64,000 nucleotides of DNA. It comes from Arenicola marina. Its lineage: Eukaryota > Annelida > Polychaeta > Arenicolidae. The notes under the pieces were generated by a model. That model searched no databases and was not told where the DNA came from. It saw nothing but the letters and a program-made list of their open reading frames with translations. This document shows, piece by piece, positions 23,831 through 36,689 of this stretch. Position numbers and translations under genes: made by a program. The stretch is from the NCBI GenBank assembly GCA_964019135.1, contig OZ025253.1:8623059-8687058 (forward strand), given 5' to 3'. The number at the start of each line of letters is the position of its first letter. The first letter of the stretch is position 1.

Positions 23831-24990
23831 TTGCTGATTTGCAGTAAACTTACATAGTCGTAGTAGGTGTCATTTTGTGAAATGGAGGTAAATGTAAATG
23901 AAGAATATATTTTGAACGGATGGATAAAGTATCATACAAATTCAGCAGAGGGTGTGTAATTGGCAGTACATTCAGAAACAAGCGCAAATACAGAGTTCCC
24001 CTACCTTGCTATGTGGTGCCTATTTTAAGTTTCAAGGTGCGGTTTCTGGGATTGGTTTGAGAATCTGTCTTAATCTCAATCCGAATGTTTGTGTGGCATT
24101 GGCGTCAAATAAGTTACGGAATTTGAGATTAAAGAAGTCGTAGTTGGTCGGGTTTTTAGTGTTCAAGAGATGGCCTCATGGCATGCAGATAAAATGTGCG
24201 TGCAGAATCACACATGTGAAGGCAAATCATCGGATTTGTTCCCCTTCAAAAATTACGTCTCTTGCATATTTGAAAACGTCTCTTGTAGATAATATGCTAT
24301 GGGGTTGTCATTTTGTTAGAACTTGTACTCCGTCCAAATTGGCTTGAGCCTCCAACAGTTCTACTGCACAATTGACATAGTTTAATTTATTGGCGGTATT
24401 TCTGGCGTGTGCCGTTTGTCCCGTTTCAGTTTGTCTGTAGCGTTTCTGACTTCATTTCGTCTTCTGTCGTGTCAAGTGTTAGTAGAGTTTATTGTAACTT
24501 GTATCACCAGTGTCCCCTTGGGTGGACGAAGGATTTTGGATCTATTTGGTTTGGTGGACGGCAGTTGTGTGTGTTGGTGCCTTCGCATTTGTCTCCATTT
24601 GTATTTTTGTTCCTATTACTTGTTCTGTCTTGCTAGCTGTTCCTGTCTCCATGGTGAGTTTTTGGAGGTTCAGATGGTTTGTGCTGTGACAGCCCGCTAT
24701 TGTATCGTCTCAGTCCCAGTCCCAGTCGCCACAGCGAGCACAGGTGACTAGCCTTCTGAAGATCCCACTGAAAAGATATTAGCAGTTGGATATATAAATA
24801 TCCACTGACGTCCTTAAAGTTGTCCGGCCAGCCTATGATTGTTTTTCCAATTGCAAAGGAGACAATTTTGTCAATGATAGTTCAAGGTCTGTGACATGTG
24901 CCATAGGACATTTTAAAAACGTCTCCGATGGGATGCTTGGTTGGTGAAGAGGAAAGCTTTGACGCAGCATTTATGTTTATTGTTCTTCGT
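23831..24990. other. Gene-free stretch
   Basis: No supportable gene. An open frame of 114 codons at 24407-24751 is cysteine/leucine-rich and matches no family I recognise. A short CAGTCCCAGTCCCAGTCGCC repeat lies near 24711-24730. Confidence 0.5.
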
Positions 24991-24997
24991 TTGCGTT

Positions 24998-25080
24998 ATT
25001 ATGACGAAAAGGTTCAATTTTCGTCATATGTCAGTCGCTCGTGTTTGTTAAGACGAAATATCAATATTTCGTCTTATGTA
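24998..25080. repeat. Two adjacent hairpins, first related to the end of element E
   Basis: TGACGAAAAGGTTCAATTTTCGTCA (about 25001-25025) is followed by CATATGTCAGTCGCTCGTG. This matches the right end of element E read in reverse (22280-22336). About 30 bp further, AAGACGAAATATCAATATTTCGTCTT (about 25050-25075) forms another near-perfect hairpin of similar design. They look like ends of mobile elements abutting each other. Confidence 0.65.
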
Positions 25081-25154
25081 ACTTGGACTAGGACTTTTAG
25101 CCACTTCAATCTCGAGGTATATATGTTTGTATTTTTTCGTATCATCTTACTGTC

Positions 25155-27300
25155 CTAACGACAACAGCTATCGTTCACCAACTTGGATGGAAGTATGGCA
25201 TGTCCGAGCCTCTACAATTTTCAAGTGACGGACGTCCCAATGTCAATGGTCAAAGGTCAAGGCCATCCGATTAAAGGAAAAACATAAAAGTGCAAAGGCT
25301 TGCTTAATATTTGTCCTAAAGAGATGCGACTAGCGTCAAAATGTTCCACTGATTAGGGGACACAACTTTAATATGGACCATTTTTTGGCGCGTAGGAAGA
25401 AGTTTCGCGCAAAATGACGTCATAGTTCATCTTGTCCTTATGTTCAAATTAGATGCACGTTGTTTTCCCACTTTAACTTTCTCAATCGTCGTCAGCCTCC
25501 AAAGATGTATTAATAAAGTCGGTATGACCCATTGCCCGAAGAAAACTTCGCCGTCATTGACGTCACATGACGTCAAAAAAGTGAAATATTTAAATACGAA
25601 GTAAATTCACTGTATAATTAATATTGGGAATAGAGAGATCGGATTCGGGGCACAGGACGTCTAATTTTACCGCCTAGTTGTTTCTTAGTTAAAACAAGAT
25701 ACTTTCGATTTTACTTTTCCCGCTAGAGGGCCAAACATTCCTTATGGGAATTCCCATGTTAAAGTCGGCTCCGGATCGAGAGTGCAGTGAGCGAGCGGTT
25801 CGCGATAAGGCACCGTGTTGTTTATAAATGGTGAGGTGATTTATCGGGAGAGGCGATCAGGCACAGTCGTGGGGAGGGACTGAGTGGAGCAGATAGCACA
25901 CAAATACAGCGCATTGATATTGTGTACAAAGAGTTCCGAACGAATCGCCCCCGCACCCGCCCACCAGCCTCACGGACTCCAGCCCCTCCGCCCCCCCCCC
26001 CCACCCCACCCGCCGTCGCCCACCCACACCAACCAGGGTTAATGGACTCCTCTCTGCTCATCCCCCACACCCATCCACCCGAGTCCTGCAGCCCCACAGC
26101 CCGTCGACACTCATCAGACTCCGGCATTACTGGCCCGCCCCCGCCCACCGGCAACCACTAAACTTAAGCTTTATGCACTCCTGTTTTTGTTCGTACCCTC
26201 TACTGACCTAACGACAACAGCTATCGTTCACCAACTATTAGGGAAATGTGGCATGTCCGAGCCTCTACAATTTTCATGTGACGGACTTTCCAATGTCAAA
26301 GGTCAAATGTCAAGTCCCTCCGATAAAAGAAAAACGTAAAAGTACTAAGGCTTGCTTTATATTTGTCCTAAAGAGATGAGACTAGCATTAAAATGTTCCA
26401 CTGATTAGGGGACACAACTTTAATATGGACCATTTGTTGGCGCGTAGGAAGAAGTTTCACGCAAAATGACGTCATAGTTCACCTTGTCCTTATGTTTAAA
26501 CTAGATGCACGTTGTTTTCCCACTTTAACTTTCTCAATCGTCGTCAGCCTCCAAAGATGTATTAATAAAGTCGGTATGACCCATTGCCCGAAGAAAACTT
26601 CGCCGTCATTGACGTCACATGACGTCAAAAAAGTGAAATATTTAAATAAGAAGTAAATTCACTGTATAATTAATATTGGGAATAAAGAGATCGGATTCGG
26701 GGCACAGGACGTCTAATTTTACCGCCTAGTTGTTTCTTAGTTAAACACAGATACTTTCTATTTTACTTTTCCCGCTAGAGGGCCAAACATTCCTTATGGG
26801 GATTCCCATGTTAAAGTCGTCGCCGGATTCGGAATGGCAGTGAGCGGTTCGCGATAAGGCACCGTTACGGTATTGTTTACGTATTGTGAGGTGATATATT
26901 GGGAGAGCCGTCGGCCGCAGTCATGGGAAGGGAGGAGAACAGGTTCCACCGCCTTCACCCTCACTCGTCAGAATCATACACTCCTGCCCCCCCCCCCCCA
27001 CCCCCTTCCACCCCGTCTACTCACACCCACCTTGCATGGGCGTGCACAGGGAGCACGTGCCCCCCCCCCCCTTCAGACCCTAAGGCATATCTGTGGTTTG
27101 TGTGGAACCCATTATTGTGCCCCCCCCCCATTCAGCCCATTTCAATAACTCCTGCACACGCCCTAGCGGCACCAATTTCATCCCCCCTCCCTCACCCCGC
27201 CCGCCCACCCACATAAAATCAGGGTTAATGGACTCCTCTCTGCTCATCCCCCACGCCCATCCACCCGACTCCCGCAGCCCCAGCGCAGTCAGGTGCAGTG
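25155..27300 (+). repeat. Tandem duplication of a ~1.05-kb repeat unit related to element E
   Basis: Two copies start with CTAACGACAACAGCTATCGTTCACCAA (about 25157 and 26208). They proceed in parallel through TTAGGGGACACAACTTTAATATGG, TTGACGTCACATGACGTCAAAAAAG and TTCGCGATAAGGCACCG. Each ends in a C-rich stretch carrying GGACTCCTCTCTGCTCATCC. The two are highly similar, with scattered substitutions and different poly-C lengths. A TTATGGGAATTCCCAT..TTAAAG motif recalls the equivalent part of element E (TAACATGGGAAGTCCCAT). Proline-rich open frames in the C-rich parts are composition artefacts. Confidence 0.8.
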
Positions 27301-28090
27301 AGGTTGAAGTCCTGACCAAGCCGGACCGAGTCATTGCAACGCAGGTAGAGGGGGTGAAGCGACCCTGACGTGGCCCAGGGTGGTTCTGTCAGCGTAGGGA
27401 GAGGGTGGTGGAATGCAGACCGCAATAATCATAATACTAGTCCTCGTGGGTGCAAAGTTTGGCACAGGGCTGTGGTCGCCGAGTGCACGCTTTCACTAGA
27501 AAGCCTATCAGTTTGACCCACAAGGCGCAGGCAACCAGTTGGCACCGTCAAGGCCACGCACTGCGGTCGGCCAACACACACACACGGCAAAGCCATGCAT
27601 CACGAGTTAAAGCGCGACAGATCGGTGAAAGTACTATTTGCGACTGGCATAACCACACAACCAAGAGCCCGTTGGGAAATCCCCGATAGCAGTCGTCGGG
27701 ATTGGGGCCCATGCGACGTCACACACCGGTGACCTCATGCCTATTTTTAGTGCACGCACGCTGATCCAGAAAGTACGGGCAAAAAGAAACGGCGTGAAGA
27801 TGAGACGCGTATGGTTAAACCGAATGGGAGTATGGCGGCCTCGGATTTTCCTGTGATAAAACTCTCACAGGACGACGTTCCTCGGACGAAATTTCGGCAA
27901 TACTTAACAACATTCATGTACCGGTTATTGTGTTCAGGCTATAAATGGAAAGACCAACGCATATATCCAATAACAACAGTTCCGAAATGTACCATAGGAG
28001 CAAGTATAATTTTCTAAAGATCTGGCACCATAACAATACTCCCTCCCTTTTCGAGGTAAACATTAAGATGTGTATGCGCTGTTGATAACC
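27301..28090. other. Mostly gene-free; possible N-terminal exon relic at 27811-27890
   Basis: An ATG in good context (GAGTATGGCGGCC, about 27829) opens a frame that starts MAASDFPVIKLSQDDVPR. That resembles the N-terminus of invertebrate proteins that continue into a SAP-like domain, but the similarity stops after about 20 residues and no continuation is visible. I treat this as a weak relic or chance. The rest of the stretch holds no gene that I can support. Confidence 0.2.
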
Positions 28091-28109
28091 TCGTTAAATA
28101 AATGAAGTT

Positions 28110-30975
28110 TACACACACAAAAAATACTCCCTCGGTCAGCCTCATGCCCCCTCCCCCATGATAATACTCCCTCGGTCAGCCCCGTGCCCCCTCCCCCCAT
28201 GACACTACTCCCTCGGTCAGTCTCATGCCCCCTCCCCCAAGATAATACTCCCTCGGTCAGCCCCATGTTCCCTTCCCCCATGACAATAATCCCTCGGTCA
28301 GCCCCATGACCCCTTCCCACTTCCCCCCATGACAATACTCCCTCGGTCAGCTTCATGCCCCCTCCCCCATGACAATACTCCCTCGGTCAGCCTCATGCCC
28401 CCCCCCCCCCTTGACAATAATCCCTCGGTCAGCCTCATGCCCCCTCCCCCATGACAATATTCCATCTGTCATCCCCATGCCGCCTTCTCCCCATGGCAAT
28501 ACTCCTTCGGTCAGCCCCATGCCCCCTTCCCCCCATGACCATACTCCCTCGGCCAGCCCCGTGCCCCTCTCCTCATGACAATACTCCCTCGGTCAGCCCC
28601 ATGCCCTCTTCCCTTCCCCCCATGACCATACTCCCTCGATTAGCCGTAACCCCCCTCCCCCCAATGACAATACTCCCTCGGCCAGCCCCATGCCCCCTCC
28701 CCGCCATGACAATACTCCCTCGGAGTATGGGCTAAGCCTGGGCTAGCGGCCTAAGCTAACAACCTAGGCTACCTCACTGGTCTAGCGGCCTGAGCCAGCG
28801 GCTTGGACTAGCGGCCAGATCTATGACTAGGTTAGGGGCCTGGGCTGGTGCAATGGGCTGGCGGCATGGGCTTGCCATTTTTCAACATGACGGACCGGGC
28901 CAGCAGGAATATTGAGTATCTTGAAAAGAAGAGGGAGAGAACCATTATTTTTGTACCTGCGCATATCTTTTCGGGGTCGCTGAATTCGAAACGAAATCAT
29001 TATTGCGTATCCTGTTGCAACGCATCCGCAATTTTTCAAAATGACGGACCACCAAACATACCCAATATGTTGAAAATTGACACTGATGATTTTTATGTTT
29101 ATGTAGAGTGATAGCTGAATAAGGAAACGTTATTGTATAAGTTTGAACAACGCATCCGTCATTTCCCAAGACGGAGGAGACTTCCTGCAACAGTACGCAA
29201 AATCTCCTAAACGCAGAGGGATCACTCTATGGAAGTCCAAGTGTTGGTTTTTCGGCGTCAGACACATTTTCGTGTATCTAAGAGCAACGCATCCAATATG
29301 ACGGACAAGGCCTGCAAGAATACTCCATATCTTGTAAACAAGAGGGATAGAACCGTTATTTTGGTACATAGGTTTTCGAGGTCACTGAATTTAATACTCC
29401 TCCGGTCAGCCCCATGGTATCTGGTATGTTAGAGTACATATGGTACATATGACATGGTATTCCATTGGTGGACTCATTTAACGAATAATTGCGTGAAACT
29501 GCAATCTGTCGATCTGCACTCTGCCGCGCTGCAATCTGCTGATCTGCAATCTGTCAATCTGTGTCTTAAAGACGCCCTCCCTACCGGCTGAATCATCCCC
29601 GGACAACTGCCCCCCCCCCCCACCCCCAGGCAAATCCCCACAATTCCCTCACAGACCGTGCCCCCCCCCCCCCACACAATGCTTCCTACCGCCACTCCCC
29701 TCCCCTTTGACAATCACCTTGTCCCCTTCATGACAATACTCCCTCGATCAGCCCCATGCCTCATACTCACCCCCCCCCCCCTGCCCCCCAAAGCTATGCT
29801 CCCTCGATCAGCCCCACGCCCCTCCTCCCTCATGGCAATGCTCCCTCGGTCAGCCCTATGCCCCCTTCCTCCATGAGAATACTCCTGACAATCAGCCCCA
29901 TGCTTCATCCCGCCCCACCCGTCAAGGCTATACTCCCTGGGTCAGCACCATGCCCCCTTTCTCCATGAAAATATTCCCTCGGTCAGCCCGATGCCTCCTC
30001 CCTCCTCATGACAATACTTCCTTGGTCAGCCCCATGCTTCATCCCGCCCCACTCCCAAGGCTATATTCCCTGGGTCAGCGCCATGCCCTCTTTCTTCATG
30101 AAAATATTTCCTCGGTCAGCCCGATGCCTCCTCCCTCCTCAGGACAATACTTACTCGGTCAGCCCCATGCCTCCTCCCCCCATGACAATACTCCCTCTGT
30201 CTGCCCCAAGCCCCCCATCCCCACGACAACACACCCTCGGGCAGCCCCATACCCCCCCCCCCCCCCCCGCGAGACAATACTCCATCGGTCAGCCCCATTC
30301 CACCTCCTCCCTTACGGCTATACGACCTTGGTCAGCCCCATGCCCCTTCCCTCCACATGACAATACTCCCTCGATCAGCCCCATGCTTCATCCCGCCCCA
30401 CTCCCAAGGCTATATTCCCTGGGTCAGCGCCATGCCCTCTTTCTTCATGAAAATATTCCCTCGGTCAGCGCTATGCCCCCTTCCCCAATGACAATACTCC
30501 CTCGGTCTGCCTCATGCCCCCCCATCCCCAAGACCCTCGGGCAGCCCCCCCCCCTCAAGACAATACTCCTTCGGTCAGCCCCATTCCCACTCCCCCCCCC
30601 CCCCGAGACAATACTCCTTCGGTCAGCCCATTCCCCCTCCTCCCTCATGGCACTACTCCCTCGATCAGCCCCATGCCCCCTCCCTCCACATGACAATACT
30701 TCCTCGGTCAGGGCCATGCCCCCTGACCCCCATGACAATACTCCCTCGATCAGCCTCATGCCCCTCCCCCCCCCCACCCCCAAGACAATACACCCTCCGT
30801 CAGCCGCATGCCCCCTTTCCCCCCGAGACAATACTCCCTCGGTCAGCCCAATGCCCCCTCCCCCCATGACAATACTCCCTCGGTCATCCCATGCCCACCC
30901 CCCCCCCCCCCCCATGACGATACGCCCACGGTCCCTCATGCCCCCTGCCCCCCAAGACAATACTCCCTTGGAAGT
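28110..30975. repeat. 38-40-bp C-rich minisatellite, interrupted
   Basis: The unit is close to CATGACAATACTCCCTCGG followed by TCAGCCCCATGCCCCCTCCCC. It repeats from about 28110 to 28725 and, with more variants, from about 29390 to 30975. A frame of 327 codons (30008-30991) and its antisense partners are artefacts of the repeat. The right edge runs directly into the permuted copy of element E at about 30970. Confidence 0.92.
28735..29390. repeat. Interruption within the C-rich minisatellite
   Basis: A short GGCTAGCGGCCTGAGC-type repeat (28735-28865) is followed by about three degenerate copies of a longer unit. The longer unit contains CGCATCCGCAATTTTTCAAAATGACGGAC and a GGGAGAGAACC(A/G)TTATTTT word (for example at 28872, 29030 and 29290). 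Both are non-coding tandem repeats nested in the larger array. Confidence 0.7.
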
Positions 30976-33093
30976 ACGAAAGTACCGTTAATAAGGATTC
31001 AAGAGAAGCACTCTTTATTACTTCAAACTGGATGTTCATTTAAGCTCCGCCTACAGTGCCCACACTGCTTGTCGAAGGCAGTATTTAGCCCAAATTGCGC
31101 TTAACAGGCCCTTTAGCCGAAATTAGCCCTGACGACTCGTAACTTCGCCATTATTACAGCTTCCAAAAGTACTTATGGATTTTTGTCCTCGACCTATGGT
31201 CGAATATCTCTTGTTTGTATGTATGTATGTATGTATGTATGTATGTATGTATGTATGTATGTATGTATGTCTGTCTCACTCAAAAAACGGGAAGTCTCCA
31301 GGTGACCTAACGGCTGCATGTAACGGTTCGCAGTCTTTATCAACTAATAGCTAGGTAATAGGGCTACAACATTCTCGTCACGCAGGTCGAAAGGTCAAAG
31401 GTCCAGGTCACAGATATTTTTGGAAAAAATAACTAAAAACGCTCATATCTCCATAAATATTAAAGCTAGACGTCACGATGACGTCACTTTTGGTACTTAG
31501 CAAAAATCGTAAAAAAATTGGAAAAAAATCATAAAAATGCGCAACTGGCGTCATGTTTCAGGCAAAGTAATTACTCGTATAGCTGCAAACTAAAAACGAT
31601 ACGTTCCTATCTTACTTCCGGTTTCAGGGCCGACGGCATTTCTCTATGGGACTTCCAATGTTAAAGCACTGGATCTCTCAGGCTGGGAAAAAATGTTTTG
31701 TCGCGTATTTCACAAGTGCCTCCATCAAACAACACCGGGATTTTTTCATTAGTTAAATATGATATCAAGTAGTCACTTTGCTTATTATATGGATTTGGAG
31801 CCAAAAGTGACATCATAGGATTTTTTTGAAATTTGGCCAATGGTGAAAGATACGGCTTGTTGGCACTAGCAGCGGCTCCCACGGGCGTCCTATTCAAGCC
31901 ATCACCCAATGCTTGCAGCTGTAGATGCATACTACTAAGCTGAGTCATAATCTGTGAACATGGTGACATAGCATTTTTACTTTTCGGTAAATAGTCGAAA
32001 TCGTTTAACATTGGATCCTATGGGGAAAAATTTACTTGATCGAATATGACCTACTTTCGTTCAAACATTTTCAGTCTCCATCGCCATACAGTGAGGTACT
32101 ATCATCGCAAAGCAAGCTATAAGAAAAACACGGCGATCTCAATATTACTTTTTGTTTCCATGGCAACGAAGCCACTGGCCTAATGATAAACATATAGATT
32201 CTGGCCATTTAAAGATAAATCGTCAGAAATCAGATAAAAATGCTAAAATTAGAATGTTTTCGCCAACTAGTTGCCAATAAGCATCTTCAGATCACTTAGT
32301 GCTGTAATCAGGCGGAGGTTGTCTAGTTATGGCGCTAGAGCACTCCGAAGTGGGACGACACCTTCGCGCGGCCGCCAATGATGAGTCAATGTGTTCATTT
32401 TGAAAAAATCGTCAACAATCTGAAAAACAAGCTACAGCTGTGATGTTTGCGTCAAATGGTAGGGAACATTGATGGTCAGAAAAATCGTAAAAGAAACAAA
32501 TTAGTTGCTATATCACTTCGCCTACTGTGTTCTTTGTTCTTGTCGTCGGTCCATTTGACCATTTCGCCAAGCCATAGCTGAAGGACTAATCTTTCTATCG
32601 CCTAGCTCTTTAATCGAATAAGTTGTGGCAGTAAAGCTTGTCATATTGCTACTGGACGTTGTCGTGCGTCACGTCATAACGTCACCATGACGTCATGACG
32701 TCACATATCTTACGTAGAGTATTACTCAGTAAGGTATGGCGACTTTCGGGTTGCTTGACGTTGCAGGTCGTGTTCAGGGACATTTTGTGTCGTGTGTAAC
32801 GTTTTTGGCGCAGGGGATAAGTATGCGTCAAAAATGACGTCATAGCTAACGTGGTCCTACGAAATGTTGGGTTTGCTTTATTTTCAGCCACTTTGGCAAA
32901 AGCTGTCATAGCCCGAGTTGATACGTAGGCATATTAAAGAAATAGAAGCCATCTTAAGCATTTTCGCAAACGTCAAATGACGTCATGTCGCGTCACGATA
33001 ACGTATTATTATATAAAAGATAAAAATTTGTAGCGCCATTCATAATGAGTCAAGCAATCGCTCTTTGGAACAAAATTTCCTGTTCACTAACAC
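30970..33093 (-). mobile_element. Inverted, circularly permuted copy of element E
   Basis: On the minus strand, 33093-31271 corresponds to the body and right part of element E (20138-22262). After a (GTAT)n stretch, 31213-30970 corresponds to its left end (19652-19890). The order is thus body then head, the reverse of the copy at 19652-22336. The terminal 25-bp hairpin is missing at the junction. An open frame at 31661-32011 (minus) has a partial counterpart in the other copy, broken by stops there. I do not call it a gene. Confidence 0.7.
31214..31270. repeat. (GTAT)n microsatellite at the permutation junction
   Basis: About 13 copies of GTAT lie exactly between the tail-like part and the head-like part of the permuted element E. 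The other copy has a degenerate CATACATATATAG-type tract at the equivalent internal site (22264-22280). Confidence 0.95.
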
Positions 33094-33164
33094 TCTAATA
33101 TGGCATTAAATTGGCGGACGGCACAAACGACGGTTTTACCTGTAATTCCGCTAATATCGGTTAA

Positions 33165-33480
33165 TTGCTCAAATTGCCCGTTGAAAGCTCTAGTTTGCGA
33201 ACCAAAAGCTCTATTTTGCCAACAGATAGCTCTACTTTGCCAACATATAGCTTTATTTTGCCAACAGAAAGCTTTATTTTGCCAGGAGAAAGCTCTATTT
33301 TGTCAACAGAAAGCTATATTTTGTCAACAGAAAACTGTATTGGGCATAAGTTGCTATCCCAAGCCAGCTGTGCTGAATTGCCCTCTGAAGACTATATTTG
33401 TATCTTAAAAACTCTATTTTGGCCAAATTGTCCGGTAATGGCCTACTTAGTCACATTTGCTCACTAAAACTCTAATTTGC
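33165..33480 (+). repeat. About 21-bp repeat, AGCTCTATTTTGCCAACAGAA
   Basis: About 12-14 units vary around CTCTATTTTGCCAACAGAAAG, degenerating at both ends. Overlapping frames of about 100 codons in two phases are produced by the repeat and are not genes. Confidence 0.85.
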
Positions 33481-33519
33481 TAGCTGAAACCTCTATTTGA
33501 CCCAAATTGTCAACTGAAG

Positions 33520-34640
33520 TCAGGTCCCAATTTGACCTCTCGGATCCAGATTTGATCCCTCAGATCCAGATTTGACCCCTCAGATCTAGATTTTACATCT
33601 CAGATCCAGATTGACCTCTGAAATCCGGATTTGACCTCTCAGATCCAGATCGACCTCTCAGATCCCGATTTGACCTCTCAGATCCATATTTGACCTCTCA
33701 GATCCAGATTGACCCCTCAGATCCAGATTTGACCTCTCAGATCCAGATTTGATCTCTCAGATCCAGATTTGACCTCTCAGATCCAGATTTGACCTCTCAG
33801 ATCCAGATTTGACCTCTTGGATCTAGAATGACCTCTCAAATCCAGATTTGACCTCTAGGATTCAGATTGACCCCTCAGATCCAGATTGACAGCTCAGATC
33901 CAGATTTGATCCCCAGATCCAGAGTTGACCTCTCAGATCCAGATTTTACCTCTCAGATCTAGATTTGAACTCTCAGATCCAGATTGACCATTCAGATCCA
34001 GAGTGATCCCTCAGATCCAGATTTGATCTCTCAGACCCAGATTTGACCTCTCAGATCCAGATTTGACCTCTCAGATCCAGATTGATCCCTCAGATCTAGA
34101 TTTGATACACAGACCCCTATTTTGCCTCTCAGATACAGTATGACCCCTCAGATCCCCATTCGACCTGGACATCCCCATTTGCCCTCTCAGATCCCGAGTA
34201 GTCATCTGGCATCCCCACTAGACCCGTCAGACCCAGATTTAATCTATCGGATCCAGATTGTGTTTCTTATTGATTCCCTCAGAACCTGATGGAAGCCGCC
34301 AGATAGAGATTTGACAACTAGGATGCAGATTGACCGGTCGCATCCCTATTTGACCATCAGATCCCGATTCGACCCTGGTGATCCTGATTGAACATTGCTA
34401 ATCCAGATTGGACCCAACGAAACCAGCTTTGACCCGCCGTATAGCAATGTGTCCCACGGATCCCGTTTCGAACCGTCGAATTCGACCATGCACATCTCGA
34501 TTTGTCCTACACAACCCTAATCGACCCATCAGATCCCTATTGGTCCCACGAATCCTGATTAGAGCTCCCGCATCCCTTTTCGAAGACCCTTTGGACCGCC
34601 ACTTGCGGAGGATAACCCAAGGCATCATCGATACACGCCT
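33520..34640 (+). repeat. 20-21-bp repeat, TTGACCTCTCAGATCCAGA
   Basis: Around 30 well-preserved units run from about 33530 to 34120. They decay gradually to about 34640, where single words such as GACCC..CAGATCC are still visible. It abuts the preceding array with only a short transition. Confidence 0.92.
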
Positions 34641-36143
34641 GATCACTTCAGGGGGGTGATTTTGTTTAGTCCTCTAATGAATGGCCAGTGGCCACGGTGC
34701 TGTCATCCCAACACACACCCCCAGGAAATCCGGAAGCAAAATTTGGAGAAAATTTCACAAAAATGTCATGCAGCGGCAATGTAAGAGACGACCTTGGGCA
34801 ACATTACACACCATTTGGGCCACTAACTTTTTACTTCTTTTTTTTCCACACTAGGTCGGCACGAGCATTTGTAATACCATTCCCTCAAGCCGCTGACCTA
34901 ATTCCGAGGCCCCGTCTTGACCTCAACAGCACGCTATCATATTCAATGTAAAGTTCAAGCCAGGGGACCGAGCATATGCACTCAATGTACTGCAATCTAG
35001 AAATGGCCCCCATTCCCTTGATAATCACCGTGGACGGTCGAGGTTTCGATCACTATATTCAGAAAAACACGCGCTTTGACCCAATTTCGCTTTTCGTCAT
35101 CATCAGTGTCCCACTAAGTTCTTGGTTTCTTTTTGTTCTTTTGTTTTTGAAGATTTTCGTTGGTATTGATCTTTCGACCGAACATTTCATCACTTGTGGT
35201 CCCCAGCCATCGTCAAACTGATCGTTTCCAGTCAGCGCCATTTTATTTACCAAGTACATTTAGCCGAGTTATCAATGAATTTGAAAAATATAATATTCAT
35301 TCGCATGGACAAGTAGATAAGCAAGCCGCTCTGTCGCAAAACAGACTGAATACATTTATCAAACCGTGCCAGGGTGACGCACCGCTGGGTGCTGGGGTAG
35401 GTGGAATGACTTCCTAGCAAACCCGTACGTCAGTGTCTCAACCTCATTGCATGTTTATAGTGATGGGTCATTTATTATGCATGCCCCATGTGGCTCTGTC
35501 CTGTACTATCAGATCAGCCAACACCATGGTGGACTAACTGACGGTTCATTGTGATTTATTATTTATTTTGGTAGCTCTATGTGGCTCTGTTCTGTACCAC
35601 CAGACCAGCCTCTACCATATTGTGACTGTGCACCTGTGGGTCTCGCATTCATCGCACTTGTTGTGTTATCAGTAACATCAAATAGGCTCTCGAATTGCGC
35701 ATGCGTGAGATCGGTATGGCGGGGTGCAAATTCAACGATCCTAAACCTTAAAATACCAGCCGTGCGAGGATCAAAATGAGAAATAACGTGTGAAAGGTAC
35801 TACATATTGACGGGAACACCAGTTTCCATAAAACGAGTTGTTACCGCACATGTTATCGCTGATGGCGATGGATATACTTTACCAACAACTTCACTCGCAA
35901 TGATCAAGCTGCCGCCATCTTGGCCCGGCAGTAAAAATCCCACTGGATAACCCGTACACAGGCAGTATTTTGGATACCAGACCATAACAATTGGATTATT
36001 AACATTAGTGAACAATCTCAGCAAAATCAACAGTGCGTGATGAATCTCACCCCGGGAAACAAAGCTGTGAGTAAACGCCCCTACGCAATCCTGTCCCCAG
36101 AGTCGCCAACAGAAGCATCACGCAAGCATCCAAAAGACTAGAT
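34641..36143. other. Gene-free stretch before the LINE
   Basis: No supportable gene. Small open frames (for example 34976-35221 plus and 35800-36030 minus) match nothing I recognise. The last few hundred bases may be the 5' untranslated part of the LINE that follows, but I cannot define its start. Confidence 0.5.
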
Positions 36144-36689
36144 ATGGAAGAAGAAACTGCATTAAACCTTCCGCCAGACACTCCTAAGTGGGCAGTTTGT
36201 ATGGCGATGGTCATTACCTCGAAAATGGATAAAATCGAACAATCATTAGGCCAAAGTATTGCTTCGTTGAACATTGAATGTCAGGAGAATTCAACAGCGA
36301 TCAACGGCCTTCAAAAAAAACGGTGCATTTAACGACTGAGCTAGAAAACCTTAAAAGTGAAAACAAGGTATTGAAGGATCGCATAATTCACAACGAAGCT
36401 CATGAAAGAAGAAATAATCTGTTGTTCTTTGGATTTCCCGAAAAAGAAGGTGAGACTGCTAAAGACTGTGAATGCTTGATTAAAAAAGCCATAACAGACG
36501 ATCTAGAATTAACTGGAGCTAATATGTTGATCGCAAGATCCTATCGCAACCCGCCCGGCCCTCCCAAGCAAAACAAGCCAAGGCCAGTTATAGTAAGGTT
36601 TCACTATTATGGTGACCGAGCTGACGTCTGGAAAAATAAACATAAACTCAAAGGCAATGTGAAGGTCATGATAGTAAAGGGTGAATGGG
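36144..36689 (+). pseudogene. LINE ORF1-like protein, frameshifted
   Basis: The first part (36144-36330) starts with an acidic N-terminus and a helical stretch (KMDKIEQSLGQSIASL). After a frameshift at about 36310 a second frame carries a coiled-coil-like ELENLKSENKVLKDRI followed by ERRNNLLFFGFPE and a basic stretch ending in VKGEWAD. The RRNNL.FFG.PE motif is typical of the RRM-like domain of LINE ORF1 proteins, which bind the element RNA. The tail is lost in the 34-bp repeat expansion. Confidence 0.7.

Noticed and set aside
30008..30991. 327-codon proline-rich frame and antisense glycine-rich frames
   Set aside because: They lie wholly inside the 38-40-bp C-rich minisatellite and change phase with unit length.
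31661..32011. 116-codon frame in element E as a transposase
   Set aside because: The other copy of E has stop codons in the equivalent frame and no DDE, RT or Rep motifs are visible.
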